From NCBI GenBank assembly GCA_964016875.1, contig OZ024736.1:42068707-42132706 (forward strand): a stretch of 64,000 nucleotides of DNA, read 5' to 3'. How positions within the stretch are numbered: the first letter of the stretch is position 1; every line of letters starts with the position of its first letter. Positions 42,518 to 55,245 of this stretch are shown here, in pieces. Below the pieces are notes generated by a model that saw only the letters and a program-made list of their open reading frames with translations, was not told the DNA's origin and made no database searches. The translations under genes were made by a program, and so were the position numbers. The DNA comes from Fallopia convolvulus. Its lineage: Eukaryota; Streptophyta; Magnoliopsida; Caryophyllales; Polygonaceae.

Positions 42518-43245
42518 CTTTGGCTTTTCACCTCCCTTGGGTTTAGCAACTTGCGTGCCTTCCCTTGGATATGATTCTTCTTCTTGCCTGCCTTCTTGAA
42601 CCCTTGCACATTGTTGACCACAAGAACATCCTTCTTGTTGTCAACGGGAGTGTTTTGTTCAGCTGCTTTAAGCATACCATGGAGCTCATTCAGGGTTTTC
42701 TTTATCCCATGCATATGGTAGTTCATCCTGAATTGAGCAAAACCATCATGTAAGGAGGGTAGGACGATATCAGTGGCCAACTCTTGGTCATATTTAGCAC
42801 CCAATGACTCCATATATTCAAACAGACCAATCATGTCAAACACATGTGGGCCAACTGGTTTTCCCTTCACAAGTTTGCTATCCAGTATAGCCTTGTGAGT
42901 TTCATATCTCTCAACCCTTGCCTGTTCCTGAAACAGAATTTTCAGGTTGGTTATAATGGAATGAGCATCTTGATTTTCAAACCTCTTTTGAAGAGAAGGT
43001 TCCATAGCAGCTAGCATAAGGCATGTGACAGGCACATACTCATCTCTTATTTTCTTCTCTTCTGCTTTGTCCTCATCAAATGAGGTATCAGTCAGAACAG
43101 GAATCGGGGTTGCTAGCACGTTCTCACGTCCTTCGGACCTGAGAACTATTCTCAGATTTCGTTCCCAATCAAGAAAGTTTGCTTCATTGAGCTTGTTCTT
43201 CTCAACAATTGAGCGCAGGGTGAATTTCAAATTATCGCTAGACAT
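42421..43245 (-). pseudogene. Copia gag
   Basis: ATG at 43245. LNEANFLDWERNLRIVLRSE and ENQDAHSIITNLKILFQEQA are characteristic of the plant Copia UBN2-type gag. The frame runs past a 1-base shift near 42560 and loses the zinc knuckle, which is found in the overlapping frame. Confidence 0.92.
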
Positions 43246-45013
43246 GCTTTCTACAAAAAAGAAATAACAAACAAAAGTTCATGTTTGACATGCAAATACT
43301 TAATATTAAACAAGCTTTAAAACAAGTAAATGCACATTTCATTCAAATAAACAATTTATGTTCCCGATGAATAAAATGATTCCAAGATCCTATTCCAGAC
43401 AAGACTCAACGTACTTTTGCACTGCCTTCAGTCTTGTGTGTTCAAGGTAAGTAACAATTACTAATTATAACTCCTTATAATTCTTGGTTAATGGTCCACA
43501 TCCAATGTAGGATCCACTACCATGTCTCAAGATCCAAAACTTTGCCTTTTGGTCTCTTGTTGGGTACAACCATATCAAGGCTTATGGACCTCCGTATAGA
43601 TCCACCCTCACTAGTTTAATGTTTAAGAAAGACACCCTCACTTTTGCGAAGCCCATCCAAACAAAACCAAAAAACGTCATGGGTTATGATATGGAAAGAC
43701 ATTGCCCCAATATTCATTTGGGAACTTAAGCATGCAATGGTTATTTATTACTAGTGACAAAAACATAATAAATAACTTATGCAAAACTTAAAATAAAGCA
43801 TTCAAAACGCAATAATTGTGATCCTAGTATGGCCCCTATGATTCAAAAAATAAAGATCTAATCTTCATAATATCTTCATCTTGTATCCTTCATGGATCTC
43901 CATCCTTGATTTACTTATGTCTTGTACTTCTTCTTGTATTTCAATTTTGAATCACTCTCATTGCAGAAATTAAATTACAACAAAACAAACGATGCGCAGA
44001 TCGTGTACAAGAAAACATAACGATGCACAAATCGTATTTATGGGTCATACTAGTCACCTTATGCAAGCAAAATATCATAATATAAAATAAGCATAATAAT
44101 TAATCAAATAATTCATCTCATGAAATTTATTTAACAAGATAATCTTAACTCAAAAAAAATTAATATATAGTATTAATCTAAAATTAATCATCAATGTGCA
44201 TATAACTGGACAAAATTGTATGATCAAAATATAATATCAAATATTTTATCTTGTCTTAGTGAGATTTTCTAACTCCTTAGAAAAATATATATCGGATCAT
44301 GACCTAGTCAAAATCCAAAATATAACCTCTTGATAAAAGATAAAATTACTAATTAATTTTTCAATTATACATATGATATCTAGTACACATAAGATCAAAA
44401 CAAGATCATATCCTATTAATGACTACCCAAACTTACTGTACAAAAGACAATACACGTGAATAATATATTAAATCAAAAAATACAATTCGAACTTTTGTAA
44501 ACGCTTTACATGATACAGAACACAATTTTAACTTTGAAATCCAATTCAAAGTATATACGTACTGGAGACAAATCACACATTCCAATTGTACGTACTGGAA
44601 AGTATGATTAATTCTAGTTGCTTAACAAATCACGCGACTTGAAATCTAATTTCAAATTTCCGTGTAAACTCGTCATCATGATTCAAAAATCTTGATTATG
44701 AAAATCCTGATTCAAAAGCGTACGTACCACTTATTGTAAATCTTGATTATTGAAAACAACTTTATCTCGGTGCCAAAGTGAAATCGAATTTCACAAATCA
44801 ACGAAAAACAAAATATTTTTTTTTTCGTGTAATAACACCCAAATTGAAAACCAATCATACAAAGAAAAATACTCTAATTAGTATGTAGTCCCAATAATTG
44901 AAATCCCAATTTCAATCATGCACAATGATCTATATATAAAATTTATCGATTTGAATCCAAATTCACATCAAGAACAAAAACCTAAATCTTTGATCCAATC
45001 AAGATATGCTTAA
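43246..45013 (-). other. Copia untranslated leader
   Basis: About 1.77 kb between primer site and gag ATG, AT-rich, no coding seen. It would hold packaging and dimerisation signals; none can be named from sequence. Confidence 0.6.
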
Positions 45014-45026
45014 GGCTCTGATACCA
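45014..45026 (-). other. Copia primer-binding site
   Basis: Minus strand TGGTATCAGAGCC, complementary to the 3' end of initiator tRNA-Met, one base inside the 5' LTR. Confidence 0.93.
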
Positions 45027-45027
45027 C

Positions 45028-45673
45028 TGAAGGGTTTTTAGATGCGTATAAGCGGAATTTCAGAAACAATTTCTTGCACCTAAACATGGATCTAAAGCAT
45101 TCTTGATTAGAGACAAAATTAGGGTTAGTAGAATACCTCTTGATGCGTAATTAGGGTTCTTCCTTCGAGAGAAAAAGTCTCAATTGTGACTTCTCTAATT
45201 AGTCCACACGAGTACGGGATCGGGATCTCCTTCGCTTCCGATTGCTAGATCGAAGTGCCAAAGACTAGAAAAAGTTGGAAGAAGAGAGTCTCTTTTTCTT
45301 ACGTAAAACTTATGAAACCCTAGATCTCTTCTTCCCTTTAAAGGCCTTATATATTTATTTCCCCAAATAAATATATCCTTTTAATTCTCAATAATATCTA
45401 ATATATTTATTGATAATTAACTCTTTTCTTATTGGACTAAAACCCTATGTCTGACAAAGACTTTCAGCCCGTTGATCTAGCCCGTCAACTCAATGTGTGT
45501 GACCTCATAGGACCCGTTTATAATAGCTATGGATTAAACTATTTAATCCATTAATCGTAGTTGGTTTCTAGCAAAACACTACGACTCCTAAATAAACGGA
45601 TTGAATCTCTCTATCAATCGTCCTATTCCATGTTCGGTAATTGCAACTTTTATTAAAGGACACAATTCCTTCA
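45028..45673 (-). repeat. Copia 5' LTR
   Basis: Right end of the minus-strand element, followed by the AATAC duplication. Confidence 0.95.
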
Positions 45674-45678
45674 AATAC

Positions 45679-46600
45679 CACGTACACCGGCTTCACAAAA
45701 TACAGCAAAGGTCTCATCCAATTCTCCTGGTCCCACTGATGTGATAAATGGAAAGGAACACTAAAAAGCCCTTCACTATATGACACTAATCAGGATTATT
45801 TATGGGTGAAGTTATTAATATTCTATGGAAAATTAATGGATTTGGTCGAGAAAAAAATAAAAAATAAAAAAATACATATTGGAGAGAGAAAAATCCAATC
45901 TTAGAAGTTAATTTCTTATTTAACGAGCAAGATCTTTTCAACTCTATCCATAGGGTTTTATAATTAACTTCACTAGAGCACAATCCCTTAGCAAGATTAC
46001 CTTACAAGATTAAGGTAGAACAACTAAAGCAGAGTTTACTGTTTACAAGCTGTATTTATACAAGCTAGTTACATGTGTCACTAAACACTTATTACCCAAC
46101 TATTGTAAGAGCTACAGTAATTAACTATATCGAAAACCAAAATAAGAGCCGAGTATATTCATTCCCCCAACCCAACCCTCCTGAATGTTTTTTACACAAT
46201 ACTAATTATGTACATGGTATTAGTCTATTAGATGAGGTCCGTATGAGTTTTAAAATCCGGCTTGTATACATGTATATATAAGAAGTTATAAATTCCAAAA
46301 AGTAAACTCCATCAAATTTGAGTGGAATTTGATCATCTGTTGTAATGAGTTTTTGCCTAAATCAAATTCTCCACTCAATCCTATACGCTATACCCAAAAA
46401 AAGAGGCGAAAAATGGCTCGGCCCTCATAGTATGCTGAGCCCGCCCGGTTCATATTCGTCCCGTACTGCTACCCACATTTAATTAGGTCTAAATTTTCTC
46501 CTAAAAGCTTGGTCATCAAGTCAGCATGTTGTTAATCAATATGAAAATTTTATATATAGCCAGCTTGGACTTTATCTCGAACAAAATAGCTAGCAATCTA
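45679..46600. other. Intergenic, nothing assigned
   Basis: Short frames only; AT-rich. Confidence 0.4.
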
Positions 46601-46752
46601 CATCATCATCATTATTGACCCAGTGAGGCTCCGTTGTAGCGAAATCTGGGAGGTCAAGATGGGTTACCCCTACCCAAGGGAAATGGGGTACGTCCGATAG
46701 GCCCAAGAATAACTGAAATTCAGCTATGTGACACTAATTTAGTTAGAATGCC
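46601..46752 (+). mobile_element. SINE-like repeat, second copy
   Basis: Matches 28246-28375 through TGACCCAGTGAGGCTCCG, TCTGGGAGGTC, TACCCCTACCC and TAATTTAGTTAGAATGC. Somewhat longer than the intron copy. Confidence 0.5.
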
Positions 46753-46899
46753 AATGAGTATGAGGATGTGGCCCCGATTCACAGCTTGTTTCACATTCAC
46801 GAGATTTGTTGGTGATTTGTGAAAAGTCATCAATCCCATTGTGTGCATGATTGAGAAAAGGAAGTCACAAAAAAATGTCGATTGAGAATATTGACCTTG

Positions 46900-47800
46900 T
46901 GACTTGACAAGATATGATGTGAGAAATGTAAAGTGGTCATAGAAAAGAAAAGAGTCCAAAAAACGCACCGACACCGAGGCACGGAACCTCATGTGCAACA
47001 GCGCACGGCAAGGGCTCGCCAACGTTGGAAGTCACGCGGCACAAGCATGGCGCACGGTAGAGGCACGCTAATGCAAAGGTGCGCGCGCGTACGTGGTGCA
47101 AAGGTTACGGCGCAAGTGTGTGGGACAGCCAGGGTGCGCCAACGCCTTGGTTGTGGCACGCCGAGTGCGCGTGGTTGGTTTGGAGCAAGGGCGTGGTGTT
47201 GCGGCGTGCCTAGGTTATTGACACAAGGCGTCGAGCACTTGTTTTGAGCTTGGTGTTATAGTTTTGAGCAAAGAAAGAATGCTAGAAATGAGTTTTGAAG
47301 CTTCAAACTAGTTTAAAGTTAGCTCTAGTAGCTTGACTATGCTCTTAACTCAAAGAACCAGTATTGTAGAAAGCTCATGTAGTAAGGGTTTAGCTCTAGT
47401 AAGCTCAAACTAGCTAAAGGTTAGTTGAAATAACTTGCAAGTCAGCTCAACGAGCTAAATCTCAGCTCAAGCCAGCTCAACCAGCTAGATGTCAGCTCAA
47501 CTAGCTGAGGGTCAGCTACACTAGCTAAGTGACCTAGCTTGGTACCTAGTTATGCTAGCTTGTCATGTGCCATGATGGGCCAGCCCATGGTACATGCCAT
47601 TGGGCTTGGATAGGTCGCATATGTGGGCTGAATTTTGGACCTAGTGACATGCCATCTTGGGCTTGTTTTTGGACTAAAACTAATGGGCTTTTCTAGATGG
47701 TTTTGGACTGAATCCTTGGGCTCTCTTGGGCTGATTTTCGACGGCTCTATAGGGCAAATTTAGGACTTGGATTGCCGCCCATCTAAGGAGGAAAAGGATG
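46900..47800. repeat. Unclassified repeat: GC-rich block and AGCT-rich block
   Basis: 46965-47235 is GC-rich and full of GCGCACG/GGCACG-type words; 47270-47570 is built of degenerate TCAGCTCAACTAGCT words; 47570-47765 has GGGCTTG words. Nothing codes. It may be part of a decayed LTR retrotransposon whose ends I cannot place. Confidence 0.4.
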
Positions 47801-47807
47801 ACTAGTA

Positions 47808-48371
47808 GGGGTGAACAAAAATGCCCGATCCGTTAATCCGATCCGCCGATCCGGCCTATCCGATCCGAAAAAATCCGGATCCGAATGGATCATAAATTTT
47901 TTTATCCGTATCCGATCCGATCCGGGGGTTTTTTCCGGATATCCGGACCGGATACGGATCGGGATTTTCAAGCAACCGGATATCCGGTATATCCGGTACT
48001 ATATATATTTTTTTAAAAATATACATTAATACTAAGTAGAATAGATGTTTAAATGACTATTTTGTAAAATTTCAACTCATCAAGTGTTCAATTCTCCTCA
48101 ACCATGTAAACTTTCAATTAAAATTTAAACGAATCGACGGATATCCGGTTCCGATATCCGTCAATCAAGCATATTAATTGGGCCTAAATCAAAAATAGTG
48201 GAAATATTTTTCAAAACGGATAGTTCGGATATCCGCTCCAAACGGATATTTCATACCGGATATCCGGCAATTAACGGATCGGATACGGATCGAGGTTTTA
48301 AGGTAAAAAATTACCGGATATCCGGTATACCGGACCGGATCGGATCGGATATATCCGTTTGCTCACCCCTA
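47808..48371. mobile_element. hAT MITE rich in CCGGATATCCGG motifs
   Basis: Inverted ends TAGGGGTGAACAAAA and TAGGGGTGAGCAAACGG, flanked by ATGACTAG at 47800-47807 and 48372-48379, an exact 8-bp duplication. Both subterminal parts are packed with CGGATCCGA, CCGGATATCCGG and similar; the core (48000-48120) is AT-rich. Confidence 0.93.
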
Positions 48372-48379
48372 ATGACTAG

Positions 48380-49210
48380 GAGAGAGAGTTTTGGATAAGA
48401 TCAAAAGGTAGTTATTGGAAAGAATATTCCAAGTAACTTCCAAACCTCTCGTAGAATCTCTCAACTACCCTAACCAATTTGTAACCGCTTGATAACCGAA
48501 ATTGGACAACCTTGTAGACGTCTATATAAAGGGTGTTTGGGCGTCCATGGAAGGGTGTATGCAAGACACAAATAGTGGGTGCAATACACACAAAGTCAGT
48601 GGAAGACTAGGGTTGTCTTAGTGAGCGTAAATCACAAGAAATCAAACACAATTTGATTGATATCATGCAACGTTTCTCACGTGTGGAAATCAAGGAAGAA
48701 CCTCAAGATCCATGGGTGGATGACTTCAACAATGTGAAGGAAGAAGAGGAATTGCAAGGCTCGAACAAGTTACGTTTGTTCTTGATAGATTCGTCTTGCC
48801 AACGTTTCTATTGTCGTTGTTGGAACGTTTTATCTCACAACAATATTGCGGAATCCTTTGGCATGGAATAGGGGCAATATTCGTTGAAGGAAAACTCGAT
48901 TTATTTGAGTAACACGTTGCCATTATCGAAGACAACTTTATAAACTGTTTTATTTGGTCGGTGGTGATTACCATTATGGTCTACACCCAAACGAGACTAT
49001 CCTTCGGGGTCTACTCAAGAGATTACTCTTCGGGGTCTACTCAAACCGCCTTGTTATACAAGGGCCGACTTTTACTTCAACTTGACTTTGTAAAATTCTA
49101 TTTTTCTTTATATCCTAAAATCAACAAGATTTGGGGTTTAACTCTAATGTATGTAAAAAATTCTCTTTGAAAGGCTCATCTGCCAAAGTCAGGTGCGCGA
49201 CTTAAAACTC
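48380..49210 (+). other. Possible LTR-like transcribed region
   Basis: GTCTATATAAAGGG near 48520 resembles a TATA box, followed by a leader and a 72-codon frame (IEIKEEPQDPWVDDF-like) without a known domain; TTCGGGGTCTACTCAA is repeated near 49005 and 49029. It may be the LTR or 5' part of a decayed retroelement. Confidence 0.3.
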
Positions 49211-51888
49211 CAGCGAAATAGTGGGCAACTAAAAAAACAAAAAAAAAACCTGATTTGCCGTGATGTGTTTTGTTACTCAGTTATCATAATAAAGAGGAAA
49301 AAGAAGAGAAATTTGAAGTTTCATATCTTTTAACAGGGTAGATAATTATACTGATTCACTGGTTGTAGTAGACATAACTTTGCACTCAGATTTAGCCAAA
49401 GAATTAGAAACAGTTTTCTAATTATTATTATTTTTTTGTCTTCTAGGAAACAAACGCACCTCCCAGAAAGATACAATCCCCTGGTTTCTTTTTTTTTTTC
49501 TTTTTTTTCAACTTGTAGAAGTTACAAAATACAAACTATGAAAACATCAAATTCCTAAGGGAGGCTGATGTGATCGAGAAGCCTTTATTTTGTCATTAAT
49601 CCAGTTCAAGTAACAACCGAGAAGTGCTTGTGTACATGTATATATATGATTGATACGTTATAATATAGCATAGAAATTATTATTAGTAATTAATTAATTA
49701 TGTTTTTTTGTACAGAGTTTTATAAACTCCTTTTCGGGTTTTTTTTACGGTTCTTTCCCGGAACGCTTTATTTGAACCGTTAGGGCTTAGGGTTAGGGGA
49801 TTATCATTATATATACTGATATATTGTATTCTAAGGAAATCAATCAAATGAGAAATTAATTATCTTTGCCTAATTCTGCTCTCTTCTCCCTCGTTTCTTT
49901 CGTTTGTCTCTTTCCCCTGACTTCGGCCCTTCACCTTCATTCATCAATTCAGTTGATTACTTCGATACGGGCTATTATAGTTCGTATCAATGATCACCAA
50001 CAATCAACATGCATGGTTTGTAAACACCAAATGTTATAAGTTATAACCTACAAAAGACGACAGTCCGTCCGGTCTGGATAAAAAAAAAATGCTAATGAGA
50101 ATGAAGATTATTTATAATTGTGAATAATTCATTTATAATAAAATTTCATCAGGCGCAATCAATTTGGGCCTAGTTTTGACTATCAGCCCAATTTCCATCT
50201 CTTAGGCCCAATGTTATCTTGAACAAGTCCTAATTCCCTAATTTCCCTTCCACTAGTTTAACCGATTCAACAGCGACGTAGTCTACAATTTTTTTTTTCA
50301 ACTAAAAATATTGGTTAGAGGCAGCTAGACGATGCCATCGACAGGTTTATGACTTTATGACAACACGGTAGACGGGTAGAGTCGTAGAGAGTACGTGGAT
50401 CATAAATCTTTGGCTCATTCGATGCACCGTAAACTCATATATGAGCCTTCCAGACATAGCTAATCAAGTTGATTAATAATGGATTGACGTTGATTTTAAG
50501 GATAACGACAACATCGATGAATTTTCGATATCTACTATACACCCATTTTGCATATTGAATTGTATGTAAAATGCCTGCATAGTAGATTTCTTATCTTCGA
50601 TGAATTTCACTCACATGGTAATGGTATTATCTATAACGGAACTCTATGTGTATGGTTCTCATTCTTTGCGAAACAAAGTCGTTTTTCGCTTGAACCCTAA
50701 CCTCATCATATCGAATGTTATTATTGGAGTACTCCATCCCATTTAATAGGGCAAAGACATGTACTGGAAATCCTTAACCCTGACATATCACCCGTCTACT
50801 TCGACCCGAAATCAAACAAATCTTCATATATGCCTTTACAAAAACGATAGACAAGAAAAGCAGTTAATACTCCGACACATGTATTCAATTCATATATTCA
50901 CGTCCTATTACATAAACCGGGTGAAGTACTGTAAATTATGATTTTGTCTCCTAATTACACCCTATTTTTCCGGAAGTTCTTGGTTGATGACCTCTTCATT
51001 TTGCTGTTGGTTGTAACAGCATCCTTAAATTCTGTTGTTGTTATTGTTGTTGTTATGTAGACCAATGATTACTACTATCTTTAGAAGCTGTTACATTTTG
51101 TAAATACGACAAAATATACTTTACCAGAGACATGGAAGCCACAGAGTTTTTAGATTCTGGCAAAATGCTTGCAGCAAAGTAGATCAAGTTCGATACTTTG
51201 TGGCCTCTTCAAATCAAATCTATTAGGCTTTGGTGGTTGACGGACACAATTTCCTAATTACCGTTCACACAAATTAATTACAAAGGGGAGGGACAATATG
51301 TAGAGTTTTCATTATGTATGATGGGGGTATTTGACGGACAATCTGTTATCTGAAAAGTGAAAACTGAATGGACAAGACAGGAGTCTGTAAGACCATATAC
51401 AATGGGGATGCTTAATAGGTACAGTGCTAGTTCAAGCACAACCCCTTTGGGTGCTTAAGTTTTTCCTTCTTTTTTTGAAGCAAAAAATTAATAAGCACCT
51501 TAAGTACTACCTAAGAACCCACATTCGCTAATAAGGTTGGATAAGAGATCATATCAGCAAAGTATATATCTTCTTTATTTCAGATAACACAAATACAGAA
51601 TATCAACATGTCAAGGATTTTTCTGTCGGTACAAGAGAATCAACAGAAATATCACAGCTCTTCTTTCCCAATACATTCTACATACATTATAAGAAGTTGA
51701 TAAAGTTATCAAACTGTTAAAAACCAAGAAATTAATCAAATTCTATAACAAAAGAGACTTTTCCTTCCATGTCCAACTCTCTCTGCATCCTTCTTTGTTG
51801 TCTCCCTCGGTCTATCGTCTTTCAGTTCCTTCGGCTTGATGATGTTTAATTCGGCATAAGTCGATTATTCATCCAGGATTAAACCCCT
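49211..51888. other. Intergenic, HMGR downstream side
   Basis: Includes poly-T runs near 49490 and a segment (about 49700-49990) with TATATATA, CT-rich leader and a TTCGTATCA end that could be a solo LTR. No coding supported. Confidence 0.35.
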
Positions 51889-54115
51889 TTAAGCAGAAGG
51901 TTTGGAGACGTCTTTACTTGATCGGTTGTACTTCATATGGCTGTTCACAAGCTGTCCAGCTGCAATGGCCGACATGAGAGAGAGCTCCCCAGCTAAGACA
52001 GAACCAGCAACAATGGTGGACAAGAGCCTTGCATTTCCTCCAGGAGTCTCCTTGTTTGCTCCCTTTACTCCTAGTAAATTCAGGCATGCCGATTGTGAAG
52101 CAAGCTGAGTTCCTCCACCAACTGTTCCAACCTGTAACCCCAATCAAAACACATCAGAAACTTGAACTAGAAAAGCTTGTTTGGCACTAAATTACCATAA
52201 ATTCAGATTCTAGTAGGATTGCACATGATTCAATTTGGCAAAGATGTGGCAGAAGTTAAAGTACCTCAATAGAGGGCATGGTGACAGAGACATGAAGGTC
52301 TTTTCCACCGTTAATGGCTTCCATCATGGTAATACAGTGAGAGCTCTCAACGTTCTGTGCTGGGTCCTGGCCAGTGGCTATGTAGATAGCAGAAACAATG
52401 TTTGCAGCATGAGCATTAAATCCACCAAGAGCACCGGCCATGGCTGAGCCAGTGAGGTTCTTGAGCATGTTGAGCTCAACAAGAGAAGCTACGTTCGTTT
52501 TGAGAACCTTCTTCACCACTTCTTCCTTGATGACAACCTCACAGACCACGGATTTGCCTCTTCCTTCTATCCAGTTTACAGCTGCTGGCTTCTTGTCTGA
52601 ACAGTAGTTGCCTGGATAAAGTCCAAACAATGAAAGTCTTGAATACACAGAACTGAATGTTTTATAATGGCTAATTAGACTGACGTGGCTCAAATTCAGC
52701 AAGAGATGAAATGAAGCTTACCACTAATGCCAATAACATCCATGTCAGGGAAATCATTTGTGAGAAACTCCAAGACGTTCTGGACACCTTTGGATACCAT
52801 GTTCATCCCCATAGCATCACCTGTGCTGCAAGTAAATCTCGTGTAGAGATTCTTGCCAGCAATGGCACACTTAATTTGCTGGAGCCTTCCAAATCTGCTA
52901 GACCTGCAATCAAAAGATAAATGTATTGGTATCCCACTTTCTGAGTAACAACTCGTCCTTAAAATCCTCCTAATTTTCATTTTAAGCCCAAATATCTAGT
53001 GTTATGATTATCATCTAGTATGTAATCTGAAAAGCCTGTGATGAGTTTCCAATATTCAATGTCAATTCAATTGAACAGATTCAACAACAAATTGGGCACA
53101 CAAACCTGTTAAACACCATGGACAGGGTCTCGAAATTCGCAGGACTCTCCAAGAACATCTTGAGTTCAGCCGCCCTCCTTGCTGAACCGAACCTCAAAAC
53201 AGGCGCTCTAGTCATCCCGTCCTTCAGAAGGACACTGTTAGCACCTCCGGACAAGTGAATCGCCTTGCACCCCCTGTTAGTGCTTGCGACCAAGCACCCC
53301 TCGGTGGTCGCCATGGGAACCGAAAATTCGTGTCCGTCGAGCAACAATGGTCCAGCGATTCCAACCGGAATTTGCACGAATCCCACGGGCATCTCACAGC
53401 ACTGGCCGAGAATCGACTGGTAGTCGAAGCCGGAAAGGGGAAGTCCCGCCAGCGACCGCCCTGTCACCCTCTGGAGCGCCGCACGACGGATCTTCGCCGC
53501 TCGGAAGCAATCTCCAAGCTTGGATTCGAGAGAATATGATGGAACGGATCCCGATATCACCGAATTGACGATATCTTCATCCTCAGGCATCAGGTCCTCC
53601 TTCTGTAACAAATCGTTGTCGATGGCCAATTTCGGCTTCGGGGGAGGGATCGCGAGAGAGCAATCGATCGCTGCAGCGCAGGGGGCGGTGCGTCGGTCAT
53701 CGGCGGCGTTGCGGTGGCTTTCATCCTCGTCAGAGGAGATCCAATCGTCGTCTGCGGAGGCGCGAGGGGAGACGAAGGATTGAACAAAATCGATTCCAAA
53801 AAAGCCGAGGAGGTAAATGAAGGATGCGACGAAGGCGAATATGGCGCCGATCTCTGAGAGGGAAACGACGTGGAGAGGGGTGGAATTGCGGATCTTCTCC
53901 CGCCATCGCTGGAGGAGGAAGTAAACGACGGAGAAGAAAAGCGTGAAGAAGACGACGTTAGTCAGGTATAGTGGGAGGGGGAGCGCATCGGACGCCTTGG
54001 CGTCGTCGGAGAGCTTGTAGGTGTGGTTATGGTGGTGGTGGTGGTGGGGTTTCAGGAGCGGCGGAGCAACCTTGGATGGTGCGGGTGCAGGTTGTTGGCG
54101 GCGTTGAACGTCCAT
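51889..54115 (-). CDS. HMGR: 3-hydroxy-3-methylglutaryl-CoA reductase, four exons
   Basis: Exons (minus) 54115-53106, 52903-52722, 52611-52265 and 52131-51889, each with GT/AG and matching phase, give 593 aa. It makes mevalonate from HMG-CoA with NADPH, the committed step of cytosolic isoprenoid synthesis, on the ER. A variable N-terminus with six His (24-29) precedes two membrane segments (about 46-68 and 88-112). The catalytic part has EMPVGFVQIPVGIAGPLL, TTEGCLVAS (Glu272), GDAMGMNM, SDKKPAAVNW (Lys), GQDPAQNVES (Asp), GTVGGGTQLASQ, and the terminal His in LVNSHMKYNRSS, beside the serine that SnRK1 phosphorylates in plant HMGRs. Four exons is the usual plant layout. It looks intact. Confidence 0.97.
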
Positions 54116-54256
54116 TCTCCACCCAAACAGAAAATTCGGAGAATGGGGAGAGAAGGAGATGAGACAGAGAGAGTAGACAGTTCGAATCGAGAGACGAGGA
54201 CAAATGAGCGAACGATTTTGTTTTTGGGTTGAGGTAGTGGAAGATAGAGGCGGGGA

Positions 54257-54266
54257 ATTAATTTAT
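54257..54266 (-). promoter_or_regulatory. TATA box of HMGR gene
   Basis: CTATAAATTA on the minus strand about 145 bases upstream of the ATG. Confidence 0.65.
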
Positions 54267-54428
54267 AGGGCTGAGAAGATGAAGATGGCACATGCGAATC
54301 ACGCTGGGACTCGCGTGATTGGCACGTGCGAAGGTTGTAGGCTTGTTCGCCTTCGCCTATCGCTGTTTCCGGCGATTTTCCAACGATCACCATGAATATC
54401 AGAATATATGATCTCGAAATGTGAAATA

Positions 54429-54677
54429 CTCCCTCCGTCCCATTATGTTTGTCCAAAACCACTTTTTTTTGTCCTAAAATGTTCGTCCAACTTTTGCAAA
54501 ATTCAATACAATTTCAAATTCCAATACTCCTCTCTTTAATTCTATTGGTTGATTTAACCACAAAATTAATTTTATTTTATTTTCTCTTTTACTTTTTTAC
54601 TTTCCCAATACAATTTCCACCTTTATTAATATGCGTGTTTTTTGTACTATTGGACAATCAAAATGGGACGGAGGGAG
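54429..54677. mobile_element. Stowaway MITE upstream of HMGR
   Basis: Inverted ends CTCCCTCCGTCCCATTATG and CTCCCTCCGTCCCATTTTG with TA at both flanks, 249 bp. Lies about 165 bp upstream of the TATA box. Confidence 0.93.
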
Positions 54678-54679
54678 TA

Positions 54680-55237
54680 TCAGATTTGGATATATATTTA
54701 AAATATATAGTTACTTTTTTTACTCCATGTGAAGATATCAGATTTGGAGTAAGATTTTTCTAACAAATGCACATTTTTTAAATATTTTCAATTTAGAATA
54801 ATAATTTTGAAATCAGTACCTATTCTTATTTCTTAGCATATGATTTGGAAAGATGATGTCTCGCAATAATGTTTTGATTAAATAATACTTTTAAACATTG
54901 CATAGCACATATTCGATAACAAAAAAAAAACTATAGCATAATAATTCACGTCGTTAAATTATATAATTTCAAATCAATTACGTGCCAATTATCCAATCCG
55001 TAATTGATTTTTATTATGTGGAATATTCAAATGAAAAATGTCAGCAGAATAATTGAACTTTTTGGACAATATTTGGTTTGATGTTTAATTTGTCCATTAC
55101 TACAATATTTCCCTTTCATTGGGACGGTACCTTCAATATAAAAAAAATTACTGAACCATTTTGTTTTTGTTTGACATATCGATCCATTCTAATACATGTC
55201 ATAAGCATTATACATATTGCATAAACACAATACACAC
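54680..55237. other. AT-rich intergenic DNA
   Basis: Nothing assigned. Confidence 0.4.
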
Positions 55238-55245
55238 AATACACA

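Larger units (their letters stand above)
37751..45673 (-). mobile_element. Copia retrotransposon, complete structure, broken coding
   Basis: LTRs of 647 and 646 bp (37751-38397 and 45028-45673), TG...CA with TGAAGG/CCTTCA ends. AATAC flanks both sides (37746-37750 and 45674-45678). By eye the LTRs differ at seven transitions and one 1-base indel, about 1.2 percent. Order on the minus strand: LTR, primer site, ~1.77-kb non-coding leader, gag, protease, integrase, reverse transcriptase, RNase H, ~0.8-kb tail, PPT, LTR. The integrase before RT is the Copia order. Several frameshifts and stops and a lost RT aspartate disable it despite the young LTRs. Confidence 0.97.

Noticed and set aside
51400..51540. 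Possible MITE around GATGCTTAATAGG and GCACCTTAAGTAC
   Set aside because: Inverted match is too weak and no flanking duplication found.
53255..53783. Plus-strand frames over HMGR exon 1
   Set aside because: Antisense shadows of the HMGR reading frame.
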